A DNA stretch of 26,251 bases from an uncultured Clostridia bacterium. GTDB taxonomy: Bacteria > Bacillota > Clostridia > Peptostreptococcales > Anaerovoracaceae. Numbering within the stretch: position 1 is the first letter of the stretch; every line of letters starts with the position of its first letter. The notes beneath the pieces were generated by a model. It ran no database searches and was not told where the DNA came from. It saw only the letters and a program-made list of their open reading frames with translations. Location: assembly GCA_938045615.1 (NCBI GenBank), contig CALIBC010000221.1:1-26251 (forward strand), in the 5' to 3' direction. Both the position numbers and the translations under genes were made by a program. Below are positions 15,642-23,540 of this stretch, one piece after another.

Positions 15642-16291
15642 TGAAAAAACTTCTTTATAAGGAAGCAAGGCTGGCGGCAAATCCTTTAAGCTATTGCTTT
15701 GTTGCCTTTTCGTCCATGACAATGATTCCAAGGTATCCTATTCTTGTCGGTTCCTTTTTTATCTGTCTGGGCATCTTCCATACTTACCAACAGGTCAGGG
15801 AATACGATGATATCACCTACACTGTTATGCTGCCGGTCAAGAAACAAGACGTGGTTACGGCCAAATACTTATTTGTTCTGATCATCGAACTCACGGCTTT
15901 TATCTTCTGCACATCGTTGACGGTTGTCAGGATGAAAATTTTGGGGGATGCAGCTGCTTATGCAACAAATCAATTGATGAACGCAAATGCGGCTTATCTT
16001 GGATATGTTCTGATCGTATTTTCGGCATTCAACAGCATTTTTCTCGCAGGCTTTTTTAAGACAACTTATAAGATCGGCAAACCATTTGTAATATTCTGCG
16101 CAGCGAGTTTTGTCACAGTTGTTGCAGGGGAGGTTTTGCATCGTATTCCCGGCTTGGAAAACCTGAACGATTCCTCAAACTTAAATGCGCCACAGCTTGT
16201 CATATTGGCAATCGGGATCACAATGTTTATCTTATGCACATGTTTATCATATAAAAAGGCTATACGTGATTTCGAAACAATCGATTTGTAA
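15641..16291 (+). CDS. ABC-2 type transporter permease
   Basis: A 216-residue integral membrane protein with about six hydrophobic segments (roughly 16-30, 33-49, 75-95, 115-137, 146-163 and 185-203). The opening MKKLLYKEARLAANP and the VREYDDITYTVMLPVKKQDVV region in outline resemble the small ABC2_membrane_5 permeases that pair with YtrB/BcrA-type ATPases. It overlaps the ATPase stop codon by one base (TAATG) and has GAAGAGGTG upstream, so translation is coupled. With the ATPase it likely forms an exporter (two of each). The substrate cannot be told; such systems often give resistance to antimicrobial peptides or bacitracin-like drugs. Confidence 0.9.
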   Translation: MKKLLYKEARLAANPLSYCFVAFSSMTMIPRYPILVGSFFICLGIFHTYQQVREYDDITYTVMLPVKKQDVVTAKYLFVLIIELTAFIFCTSLTVVRMKILGDAAAYATNQLMNANAAYLGYVLIVFSAFNSIFLAGFFKTTYKIGKPFVIFCAASFVTVVAGEVLHRIPGLENLNDSSNLNAPQLVILAIGITMFILCTCLSYKKAIRDFETIDL

Positions 16292-16407
16292 GGTAACAAA
16301 TTCGGACATGGCGGCCGGGCAGAACTTTCAAGGCTTTCACAATTCCTAATACGGTGCTCCTTTGCAAAATAACATGAAACCTATACCCAAAATTCAAAAA
16401 ATCATAG

Positions 16408-16413
16408 TATAAT
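16408..16413 (+). promoter_or_regulatory. -10 box of the htrA-like gene
   Basis: TATAAT lies 80 bases before the protease start; the -35 region (ACCCAA or nearby) is poor. Transcription would start near 16420. The untranslated leader would then begin with a GCAAGG/CCTTGC hairpin (16420-16425 with 16439-16444) and carry a second one, CGTCA/TGACG (16450-16454 with 16463-16467), before the GGAGG at 16480. Confidence 0.4.
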
Positions 16414-16493
16414 GACTGCGCAAGGGGATGATTTCTTTCCTTGCCTGCACGTCAATTTTGCATGACGAATAATCATACGGAGGCTTTTAATAT

Positions 16494-18146
16494 ATGGAAA
16501 ATAAGAATTTGCCGCCCGAGCTACGAAACGACGTTGATTCGCGGCAACCGGAAAGTTCACCCGACCCGCACCACGAACGTTCACCTTTGGATACCCTCAC
16601 CGAAAACGTCGGCGCCGGTCACATAAACGATGGCGCTTCGCCCGCCGCACAAAGCGATGAGACCGCTTCACCGGAGCCGACTTATACTATATTTTCTTCA
16701 AAGCCGGCGAATTTTCACGATTCGTGTGCGCATGATCCGGGGTCATTCGGCGATGTGTCAAACGCATATCCCGCCTCCGAATCCCCAAACACCGATTTTA
16801 TCCTTATAGGCGACCCACACACTCCCGAAAAGGAAACGGAAACTTCCTATGATCTTTCCGACCACAAAAGGGAAACGGAAGCTTCCTATAATTATTCCGA
16901 TTACCAAAGGTATGATCAAAGTCTTTGCGACTTTGCGGCCGAAACCCATTACAAAAATGAGGATCAAGGTTTCCACGACTTTGCAGGTGCAGTCCATCGG
17001 AACATCAACAATGCCGGCGGTGAAGCAACCGGGAGAGCAGCCGGAGGGATCAGCAAGAAATTTTTTATTGTTTCTCTTGTGTTTGCCATGATTGTGACAT
17101 CGGCCGTCACGACGTTTGGGATAATTTTTTGTTACAACCACTTTTCCGAGGGCAGTGACCATGCCACCAATTATACTCTGTCAAAAGAAAGTAACTCTCT
17201 CTCTTACGACAGCATAGTTCACAAGGTCAACTCCAGTGTGGTTTCAATAGTCACAGAATCCGTCTCAACAGACAGTTGGGCGCAGAATTACGTCAAAAAA
17301 GGCGCCGGTAGCGGCGTTATCATACAGAAAAACGGCTACATCCTGACTTGCAACCATGTTATACAGAATGCGAGCAAAATCAGGGTCAACATGAGCAACG
17401 ACAAAAGTTACCCCGCAAAGCTCATCGCTTCAAGCCCCGATGATGATCTTGCGGTTCTGAAGATATCGGCAAGTGGGCTCAATGCGGCAACCTATGGAGA
17501 CAGTTCCAAGCTTGAGGTCGGCGACAACGTAATTGCAATAGGCAATCCTCTCGGTCAGCTCAGCAATACCGCTTCCACCGGAATTATAAGCGCGTTGAAT
17601 CGTCAGCTTACGATCGAGAACAGAAAACTGAATCTTCTCCAAACCGATGCCTCAATAAATCCCGGTAACTCCGGGGGAGCGTTGTTTAACGGTTCCGGCA
17701 ATCTTATCGGCATAGTTGTGGCAAAATCCGCAGGTTCCGATGTTGAAGGACTCGGTTTTGCCATTCCGATCAATCATGCGGCTCAGATAGCAAAAAAGCT
17801 TATAAAAAACGGCGATATAAAATCCAAATTGGACACCTCAAGGCAGGGTGCCCTGATAGGCGTGACGATACAGGATCTTGGCAGGGAGCAGGCACAGTCG
17901 GAGGGTTTTGACGACGGAGGAGTTTTCATAATCTCGGTGACAAGTCCTTACGCACAAAAGGCGGGGATTCAGAGTAGAGATCGAATCCATTCGCTCGACG
18001 GCAAGACCATAAAGGACAGCGTGGCACTGAGAAAGGCACTGTCCAAACACAAGGCGGGCGACAAGGTGGATATCGTTGTGGTTCGCAGCAATAAAAAAAT
18101 CAGTGCAAAAGTCACACTGATTTCAGCTTCTCAGACCACTCAATAA
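16494..18146 (+). CDS. Membrane-anchored HtrA/DegP-type serine protease with PDZ domain
   Basis: A 550-residue trypsin-like protease for quality control outside the membrane. Residues 1-188 form a long, acidic, low-complexity cytoplasmic tail that includes a near-repeat (KETETSYDLSDHKR then RETEASYNYSDYQR). A membrane helix lies at 189-213. The S1C protease domain at about 235-440 carries His288 (TCNHVI), Asp318 (DDDLAVLK) and Ser393 (NPGNSGGALF). A PDZ domain at about 452-545 (GALIGVTIQDLG ... SPYAQKAGIQSRDRI) selects or positions unfolded substrates. GGAGG precedes the ATG by 8 bases. The gene stands alone between the ABC operon and a convergent GntR gene. Firmicute HtrA proteases are usually induced by envelope stress; no CssR-type site was recognised. 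The long tail is unusual compared with the typical length of about 400 residues. Confidence 0.95.
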   Translation: MENKNLPPELRNDVDSRQPESSPDPHHERSPLDTLTENVGAGHINDGASPAAQSDETASPEPTYTIFSSKPANFHDSCAHDPGSFGDVSNAYPASESPNTDFILIGDPHTPEKETETSYDLSDHKRETEASYNYSDYQRYDQSLCDFAAETHYKNEDQGFHDFAGAVHRNINNAGGEATGRAAGGISKKFFIVSLVFAMIVTSAVTTFGIIFCYNHFSEGSDHATNYTLSKESNSLSYDSIVHKVNSSVVSIVTESVSTDSWAQNYVKKGAGSGVIIQKNGYILTCNHVIQNASKIRVNMSNDKSYPAKLIASSPDDDLAVLKISASGLNAATYGDSSKLEVGDNVIAIGNPLGQLSNTASTGIISALNRQLTIENRKLNLLQTDASINPGNSGGALFNGSGNLIGIVVAKSAGSDVEGLGFAIPINHAAQIAKKLIKNGDIKSKLDTSRQGALIGVTIQDLGREQAQSEGFDDGGVFIISVTSPYAQKAGIQSRDRIHSLDGKTIKDSVALRKALSKHKAGDKVDIVVVRSNKKISAKVTLISASQTTQ

Positions 18147-18159
18147 ATAATGGCCTCAC

Positions 18160-18181
18160 GGCTCGGCGCTCAAGCCGAGCC
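18160..18181. terminator. Hairpin between convergent htrA-like and gntR genes
   Basis: GGCTCGGC (18160-18167) pairs perfectly with GCCGAGCC (18174-18181) around a 6-base loop. It lies 13 bases after the plus-strand protease stop and overlaps the stop codon of the minus-strand GntR gene. No T-run follows on either side, so it is a weak or factor-dependent bidirectional terminator at best. Confidence 0.4.
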
Positions 18182-18880
18182 TACAGCTCCGAACGGTTTT
18201 TGGGGCTCACTTGGGCTGAATGCGGATTCACCCTCGTTGACGACAAAATCCTTGAGTTTTTTCACGTGATTGTCGGAAACAGTTCGGGCGGCATCGCTGT
18301 CACCGCTCCTGATTGCCTCAACGATACGCTTATGCTCAACCGGCATGTTCTCATAACGCGAAAAATCTTCATAATACAGATATCTGAACCTCAAGGAAAG
18401 TTCCTGAACCGATCCGAACAGCTGGATCAATGCCTTGTTGCCGGACAATCCCACTATCCTGTGATGAAAACTCTCATCTGCGTGGATTATCTGCTCCATG
18501 TCACCTGAAGCTATCGCCTCCGTGTACTCCACAACCTTTCTGTCAAGTCCGTCCAGCTCCTCTTGCGTAATGCGTTTTGCCGCAAGCGAGGCGGCCAGTG
18601 CCTCCAGCTCTTCTCTAACCACCAGCGTATCGACCATCTCTTTGACGGAAATATCAGAAACATAGGCTCCTTTTCTCGGTTCAATCACTACCAATGCCTC
18701 TTTCTCAAGCTTTCTAATGGCTTCCCTTACGGGTGTGCGGCTCACTCCCATGTCTTCGGCAAGTTCCACTTCCATCATCCTTGTACCCGGTTTGATGTTT
18801 CCTTTCAAAATTTGAAATTTCAACTGTTCATAAACTATTTCCCGTAAAGGTCTATGGTTTTGTAATTCAAAATTCAACAT
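18170..18880 (-). CDS. GntR family regulator, FadR/FCD subgroup
   Basis: A 236-residue transcription factor. The N-terminal winged helix-turn-helix covers about 10-75 (GTRMMEVELAEDMGVSRTPVREAIRKLE in outline is the GntR signature). The FCD ligand domain covers about 80-212, with likely metal or ligand residues Asp135, His139, His183 and His205. Proteins of this group bind small carboxylates or related metabolites and usually repress nearby genes. It lies 54 bases after ispE on the same strand; a GntR gene after ispE is, to my recollection, a frequent arrangement in clostridia. The C-terminal 25 residues are a poorly structured extension. The target genes and ligand cannot be told. The ribosome binding site is AGGGAAAAG at a somewhat long spacing. 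Confidence 0.93.
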   Translation of the reverse strand: MLNFELQNHRPLREIVYEQLKFQILKGNIKPGTRMMEVELAEDMGVSRTPVREAIRKLEKEALVVIEPRKGAYVSDISVKEMVDTLVVREELEALAASLAAKRITQEELDGLDRKVVEYTEAIASGDMEQIIHADESFHHRIVGLSGNKALIQLFGSVQELSLRFRYLYYEDFSRYENMPVEHKRIVEAIRSGDSDAARTVSDNHVKKLKDFVVNEGESAFSPSEPQKPFGAVGSA

Positions 18881-18934
18881 GATTCTTCTTTTCCCTTTTA
18901 TGTGGTAGACTGCGCCCGCTCAAGGCTGTGTTCC

Positions 18935-19897
18935 TCATGCGGTGGTGTGCGTCCAGTACGACTCATACTTCTCTTTTCTTAGTGCTTTTGACAGTGCTTT
19001 CGCATCTTCCATCCTGTCGAAAACCGCAAACACAGTGGGTCCGCTTCCGCTCATAAGAACCTTTCGTGCACCGGTTCCCATCATCCTGTCTTTGAGAATC
19101 CGGACTTGAGGATATGCATCCAACGTATAATTTTCGAGTACATTTATGAATTCATCGTACATATATCCCGATCTTTCCCGCAAAAATCCCTCGAGCTTGT
19201 CGTTATCGGGTCTTTCTTTGATTTCACAACCGTCTATCCCTTTGTACACGGTCGCTGTCGATACCCCAAAGCGAGGTTTTGCGATGACCACCGGTTTTTT
19301 TATGCTCGCCGTTTTCTTGAGCAGCGTCCCTCTTCCCCGCGCTCTTGCGCAAGACGCCGCAAGGCTGTCCATACGAATCTTCTTGGGCAAGTTCCTGTTT
19401 CGCACCGCCTGTCCGATCGCACAGAATGGAACGTCGGCTCCCAACTCTTCACCGATCTTGCATATATCGGATAACGAAAGATCCAGATTCCACAGCACAT
19501 TGAGCCCGTGGATCACCGCCGCAGCGTTTCCCGATCCTCCGGCAAGTCCCGCTCCCACAGGTATCCTCTTAAAAATTTCTATCGAGATGGAGCCTCCTTG
19601 CTTTCTGTCTCCGTATCTGCTTATCATAAGCTCCGCAGCGCGGTAGGCGATGTTTTTTTCATTTGTGGGCAGATACGCCCTGTTTGTCTTTATGGATACA
19701 CTGAATTTTCCGCTTGCCCCGAACCGTTCATCCAAATTCGGAGATGTCGCAAACGTGGCAAAGGAAATCTTTACGTCATCGTGAAAAGCAAGCTGCTGCA
19801 TCATCATATCCACCGTATGAAAACCCTCGGAATCCACACCGGTCACATCTATCGACAAATTTATTTTTGCGCAGGATATGATCTCAATGCTTTTCAT
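18935..19897 (-). CDS. ispE: 4-diphosphocytidyl-2-C-methyl-D-erythritol kinase
   Basis: A 320-residue cytoplasmic GHMP-family kinase of the MEP isoprenoid pathway; it phosphorylates the 2-hydroxyl of CDP-methylerythritol with ATP. Motifs: CAKINLSIDV near 9-18 with Lys11, the ATP-binding loop IPVGAGLAGGSGNAAA near 112-127, GADVPFC near 153-159 with the catalytic Asp155, and MSGSGPTVFAVF near 285-296. The start is the ATG at 19897, with CGGAAG before it; an upstream in-frame GTG has no room for a ribosome binding site. Odd points: the segment after GADVPFCAIGQA holds about 24 extra residues (about 165-188) before the ARGRGTLLKK part, and the ATP loop reads SGN where most members have SSD. It lies 12 bases after the Big_5-like gene, so the two are cotranscribed. 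Confidence 0.92.
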   Translation of the reverse strand: MKSIEIISCAKINLSIDVTGVDSEGFHTVDMMMQQLAFHDDVKISFATFATSPNLDERFGASGKFSVSIKTNRAYLPTNEKNIAYRAAELMISRYGDRKQGGSISIEIFKRIPVGAGLAGGSGNAAAVIHGLNVLWNLDLSLSDICKIGEELGADVPFCAIGQAVRNRNLPKKIRMDSLAASCARARGRGTLLKKTASIKKPVVIAKPRFGVSTATVYKGIDGCEIKERPDNDKLEGFLRERSGYMYDEFINVLENYTLDAYPQVRILKDRMMGTGARKVLMSGSGPTVFAVFDRMEDAKALSKALRKEKYESYWTHTTA

Positions 19898-19908
19898 CGC
19901 CACTTCCG

Positions 19909-20772
19909 CTATTTCTTCTTTTTTTTTGGGTGTTTACCGTAATTGCTTTCTTTGAGTTCTCTTTTACGTGCTTTTTCCTTAGCTTTTCTGGCTTCGGCTT
20001 CAGCCTTTCTGCCCGTCTTATAGGAAATACCCACCGCCGATATCGGTCTTGGCGCCTTGACCTTGTAAACACCGGTTTCCATTTTTTCTTCTTGTTTTTC
20101 TTGCTTTTGGGAAATCCCAGCTTTCTTCTTTGCAAGGTCTTTCCTGTGTTTTGCCATTACCTCTTCCACCGACTTTCCTGTACGTCTGGCTTCTTTGTAC
20201 GGGTTAAAAGCGGGTTCTTTTTCGTCTTTTTCGTCATCGTGACTCTTTCTGGACTGCCTAAAACTAAACAGCATCATCCCTCCGAACATCAACGCCATCA
20301 TTATCATGTATATCATGGTGTTTCTGCCCTGATTTATGGTCTTGAAAGCTATTTTGACGTCCTTTCCGAGCCTGTTGCCGTCATTGTCTACAAATTCCGA
20401 GGAAATCGTACATGTGTAGACCGTATCGTCCTTGATTACGTACTTGCCTTTTCCCACAGTGTTCACCTTGGTCGTGTCGATCAAAATCAAGGCATACTTT
20501 GAGTCATCCTTGTCGTAAAAAATTCTGCTGGGATATTCCTTTCCCGACGAATCCGTAATTTTGAAAGCCTTGGCATTGGCTCTCTTAGACGAAGCGTTTC
20601 CCACGTCTTTGTTAAAGTATACTTTAACGCACATGTTGTCCTTGATAGTGTTTTTGGCTCCGTCCACAGGATATGTCCTGTCCACCTCAAAGCTCGTTCC
20701 TGCAAAGCTCAAGACGGTGCTCATCATCGTGACTGCGATCACAATGCCGATAAGTGCGCCAATTTTTTTCAT
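19909..20772 (-). CDS. Membrane protein with Big_5/SbsA Ig-like domain and Lys-rich cytoplasmic tail
   Basis: A 287-residue protein of unknown function. The start is the ATG at 20772 with GGAGG 10 bases upstream; another ATG at 20799 with AAGGGG 7 bases upstream is nearly as good and would add 9 residues. Residues 1-24 form a signal peptide (ends LSFAG). About 25-145 match the SbsA-like bacterial Ig fold: YPVDGAKNTIKDN ... VYFNKDVG ... YALILIDTTKVNTVGKGKYVI ... FVDNDGNRLG in outline. One membrane helix follows at about 152-170 (TMIYMIMMALMFGGMMLF). The last 115 residues are highly charged, rich in Lys, Glu and Ala, and end in a KKKKK run. So the Ig domain is outside and a basic coiled tail is inside, perhaps bound to nucleic acid, ribosome or membrane. 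It lies between tadA and ispE, 12 bases before the latter. Confidence 0.85.
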   Translation of the reverse strand: MKKIGALIGIVIAVTMMSTVLSFAGTSFEVDRTYPVDGAKNTIKDNMCVKVYFNKDVGNASSKRANAKAFKITDSSGKEYPSRIFYDKDDSKYALILIDTTKVNTVGKGKYVIKDDTVYTCTISSEFVDNDGNRLGKDVKIAFKTINQGRNTMIYMIMMALMFGGMMLFSFRQSRKSHDDEKDEKEPAFNPYKEARRTGKSVEEVMAKHRKDLAKKKAGISQKQEKQEEKMETGVYKVKAPRPISAVGISYKTGRKAEAEARKAKEKARKRELKESNYGKHPKKKKK

Positions 20773-20855
20773 AATCCCGGATCCTCCGTTTTCTATCATC
20801 AAATTTCCCCTTTTTAATTTCTTTTCGACTCGCTCCACTGCATTGCACCATCACT

Positions 20856-21362
20856 TCAACGGCGGGGCGACTCCCCGTTCTCCCGAAGCGGTCGCCCGGA
20901 TTTTTCGCCCGTTCTTTTTCTCAGATTTGAAAAAAAATCTTTGAGTATCAGCGAGCATTCTTTCTCCAGAATCCCCGATTCCACCTCAACAGTATGATTG
21001 AGTTCAGGCAGCCTCAAGATGTTCATCACCGATCCGCACGCTCCCGCTTTGGGATCCATGGTGCCTATATGAAGTTTCTCAATTCTGCTCCAGATTAAGG
21101 CTCCCGCACACATGGCGCACGGTTCACAAGTCACGTACATTTCACAGCCCGACAATCTCCATCCGCCCAATGCACATGCAGCTTGTCGTATTGCATTCAT
21201 CTCCGCATGAGCCGTCGGGTCTTTGGTCGTCTCGGTGAGGTTGTGCCCCACGGAGATGATCTCCCCGTTCCTAACGATTACCGCACCTATGGGCACCTCA
21301 TCTATATCTTTCGCCTTCGTGGCTTGCCGCAAGGCTTCTCGCATAAAATCTTCTTTAGTCAT
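20856..21362 (-). CDS. tadA: tRNA-specific adenosine deaminase TadA
   Basis: A 168-residue cytoplasmic zinc enzyme that converts adenosine 34 of tRNA-Arg(ACG) to inosine so that one tRNA can read three codons. The deaminase motifs are HAEMNAI with zinc ligand His52 and proton-shuttle Glu54, and CEPCAMCAGAL with Cys82 and Cys85. I take the ATG at 21362 because the protein then has the family length and the usual MTKEDFMREALRQA opening. The open frame runs 63 codons further upstream, even into the pepD-like gene, but that part matches nothing I know. No Shine-Dalgarno sequence lies before the ATG. Instead a strong promoter ends 9 bases before it, so the message is probably leaderless or nearly so. 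A CGGGG/CCCCG hairpin lies at 20863-20877 within the last codons. Confidence 0.93.
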   Translation of the reverse strand: MTKEDFMREALRQATKAKDIDEVPIGAVIVRNGEIISVGHNLTETTKDPTAHAEMNAIRQAACALGGWRLSGCEMYVTCEPCAMCAGALIWSRIEKLHIGTMDPKAGACGSVMNILRLPELNHTVEVESGILEKECSLILKDFFSNLRKRTGEKSGRPLRENGESPRR

Positions 21363-21371
21363 ACAGGCAGA

Positions 21372-21400
21372 ATTATATAACATAGCCGGCACTTCTTCAA
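21372..21400 (-). promoter_or_regulatory. Promoter of tadA, positioned for a leaderless transcript
   Basis: On the minus strand TTGAAG (21395-21400) and a perfect TATAAT (21372-21377) are 17 bases apart. The -10 box ends 9 bases before the tadA ATG, so transcription would start about 3 bases before the codon or at it. This agrees with the lack of a ribosome binding site. Confidence 0.65.
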
Positions 21401-21511
21401 GGATTTTTTGTGTATAGACGCTCCGCGGGCATGCCTCAAGAAACTCATCGCAACAATCCAAGACTTCGCGTGAATCTTGCATGTCCGCTTTCAGCGAAAC
21501 GTTCACTTGCC

Positions 21512-22966
21512 TTACTTGCAGGCTTCCAACACGCCGAGCAGATATTTCCACGTCCTGCCTACGGAAGAAATCGAAAGTTTTTCGTCCGTGGTGTGGACGC
21601 CTGTCATATCCGGACCTATGGAAACCGCATCAAAGTCACCGTCGTTCATCTTCCCGGCAAACAAGCCGCACTCAAGCCCCGCATGTATCGCCTCGACCTG
21701 CGGATTTCTACCGTATTGTTCTTTGAACACCGCAACGCAAGTTTCTCTCAGCGGGGAATCCGCCCGGTACTCCCAGCCGGGATACTCGCCGCTGTATTCA
21801 ACTCTTCCTCCGAGAATTCCTGCAAGGCTTTCAAGTTTTCTGCACAGATATTCTTTCCTCGTCTCAACGGCACTCCTGAGCGCATATAGAGCCGTAACCT
21901 CATCATCGAAAGTAGTCAGAGCGCCTAAATTGAGGCTGGTTTCAACAAGACCTTCTATTTCTTTGCTCATATGCTGGATCCCTGTCGGGGTATTCATCAG
22001 CCATGCAATGACTTTATCTCTACTCGATGCATCCATTGCGGCTTCTTCTTTCGTGCCGCCGAAGTCCACGGTGAGCGTGACATCCGGATCGGCCGCTCTC
22101 AACTCATGCGAAAATTCCGTCGCCATTCCGGCAACCTTATCCGCTATCTTCTCTCTGTCCTCGGGTGAAACGAGAATCCGGGCATCGGCTTTTTTGCATA
22201 TCGCATTGTCCTTGCTCCCGCCGTTCACTTCGACAAGCTTATATCCTGTCACACGTGCAAGATCATACAAAACACGACCGAGCAAGATGTTCGCATTCCC
22301 GTGCTCTTTGTCTATCTCCATGCCGGAATGACCTCCCAAAAGTCCGTCCACACAGATCGTGGCTTGCACGCCGGTCGCTTTTTCACGCTTTACGGGTATT
22401 ATGACCTTTGCAGAAACCCCGCCTGCGCAACTTACAGTGATGATTCCCTCTTCTTCGGAATCTATGTTTATCATCTTGCGCGCTTCTATCTGCGAAGCAT
22501 CCAGCGCCTCCGCACCGATCAACCCCACCTCTTCATCCACGGTGAACACGCAGTCGAGTTTCGGGTGCTTATATTCATCAGAATCCAACACCGCAAGCGC
22601 CATCGCAACGGCAATTCCGTCATCGCCGCCGAGCGTTGTGTCTCTGGCGCGGAGCCAGTCACCGTCCACAAAAAGGTCAAGACTGTCCTTTGTCATATCT
22701 ATCGGACTTCCCGGCGTCTGTTCGCACACCATATCTATATGCCCCTGGAGCATAACGGGCGCCGCATTCTCATAACCCGGCGAAGCGGGTTTTCTTATAA
22801 TGACATTGTTACACTCGTCCTGATAATAATCAAAACCCCTGTCCTTTGCGAACGAAACGAGATAGTCGCTTATCTGCTTCGTATTATACGAACCGTGTGG
22901 AATCGACGCGATGGTCTCAAAAAAGTCAAAAACCGCCTTCGGTTCAAGGTTTAATTTTTTACTCAT
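21512..22966 (-). CDS. pepD: M20 family aminoacyl-histidine dipeptidase (PepD-like)
   Basis: A 484-residue cytoplasmic metallopeptidase of the PepD/PepV branch that splits dipeptides such as Xaa-His using two zinc or cobalt ions. Visible motifs: LQGHIDMVCE with metal ligand His76 and Asp78, TTLGGDDGIAVAMALA with bridging Asp115, FTVDEEVGLIGA with catalytic Glu145 and ligand Glu146, and INIDSEEEG with Asp169. The C-terminal SIGPDMTGVHTTDEKLSI region (about 452-469) closes the active site. AGGAG lies 6 bases before the ATG. It is followed by a 149-base gap and tadA. Together with the peptide transporter further upstream on the same strand it suggests peptide feeding. Confidence 0.93.
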   Translation of the reverse strand: MSKKLNLEPKAVFDFFETIASIPHGSYNTKQISDYLVSFAKDRGFDYYQDECNNVIIRKPASPGYENAAPVMLQGHIDMVCEQTPGSPIDMTKDSLDLFVDGDWLRARDTTLGGDDGIAVAMALAVLDSDEYKHPKLDCVFTVDEEVGLIGAEALDASQIEARKMINIDSEEEGIITVSCAGGVSAKVIIPVKREKATGVQATICVDGLLGGHSGMEIDKEHGNANILLGRVLYDLARVTGYKLVEVNGGSKDNAICKKADARILVSPEDREKIADKVAGMATEFSHELRAADPDVTLTVDFGGTKEEAAMDASSRDKVIAWLMNTPTGIQHMSKEIEGLVETSLNLGALTTFDDEVTALYALRSAVETRKEYLCRKLESLAGILGGRVEYSGEYPGWEYRADSPLRETCVAVFKEQYGRNPQVEAIHAGLECGLFAGKMNDGDFDAVSIGPDMTGVHTTDEKLSISSVGRTWKYLLGVLEACK

Positions 22967-23161
22967 ATCAATCTCCTATCAATATCCATTCCGCCACTTC
23001 AACCGACGGAATAACCAGCCGTGAAAAATGTTTATGCACTGATGCGTGCCGGACAAGCCCGCCGGGAACTTATCGAACGGAGTGACCGTATTATTCGTTC
23101 GCAGGTTTGCCGGATGATACGTAAAGACCGACCCTAGCCCGCTGATTGAGCGGTCACAGCA
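22967..23161. other. Intergenic region between the small membrane protein gene and the pepD-like gene
   Basis: About 195 bases without a credible gene. It holds a small CCGCT/AGCGG dyad at 23139-23153 just after the stop of the membrane protein gene and the AGGAG of the dipeptidase gene. No T-run follows the dyad and no good promoter was seen, so the dipeptidase gene could be read from the OPT operon. Confidence 0.35.
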
Positions 23162-23530
23162 TTATTTGCCCGCAGGCGGAAGCTTGTAGAGAGTCTTCCC
23201 ATTTTCTCTAACCCTCACTATATGCTTACCCCGCAGCATGTAGTCGATCAGTTTATCCCTGAATGGCTCTCCGTTCACTATGACGGCAGTCTTCCTGGAA
23301 TAAAACTCTTTTGCTTTGACTTCCTTTATTAAAAAACCGATGCCGTCTGCCGTGACGGTATCGTGTTCTTTCAGGTACTTCACCACTCTGAGTGCTGCAT
23401 TGTTAAGAAGCATCCCTGTCATGCGCTCATTTTCAGTGACCTTTTTCCTGAGTCCGACCGCATACAAACCGGCGGTCACCAGGGCAAACAGAAATATACC
23501 TATTACGATTATTAAGGTGTGATTCAACAT
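23162..23530 (-). CDS. Small membrane protein of unknown function
   Basis: A 122-residue protein. Residues 4-26 form a membrane helix (TLIIVIGIFLFALVTAGLYAVGL), and 27-35 are basic, which suggests an N-out, C-in orientation. The soluble part at 36-122 looks like a small winged-helix-like fold: LLNNAALRVVKYLKEHDTV, then TADGIGFLIKEV, then a hairpin VRVRENGKTLYKL. I do not recognise the family. AGGTGG lies 7 bases before the ATG. It begins 10 bases after the PqqD-like gene, so it is the last gene of the OPT-PqqD operon. It could be a transporter accessory or a regulator held at the membrane. Confidence 0.75.
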   Translation of the reverse strand: MLNHTLIIVIGIFLFALVTAGLYAVGLRKKVTENERMTGMLLNNAALRVVKYLKEHDTVTADGIGFLIKEVKAKEFYSRKTAVIVNGEPFRDKLIDYMLRGKHIVRVRENGKTLYKLPPAGK

Positions 23531-23540
23531 AAGGCACCAC

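Noticed and set aside
21363..21551. Upstream extension of tadA into the pepD-like gene
   Set aside because: The extra 63 residues match no TadA feature and would begin with a GTG within another gene; the promoter at 21372-21400 lies inside it.
21477..22331. 284-codon plus-strand frame
   Set aside because: It is antisense to the dipeptidase gene, which has intact metal-binding motifs. The Ser/Pro/Leu-rich composition is typical of a shadow frame.
22967..23161. Riboswitch or small RNA before the dipeptidase gene
   Set aside because: No conserved riboswitch core could be recognised and only a 5-base dyad without T-run is visible.
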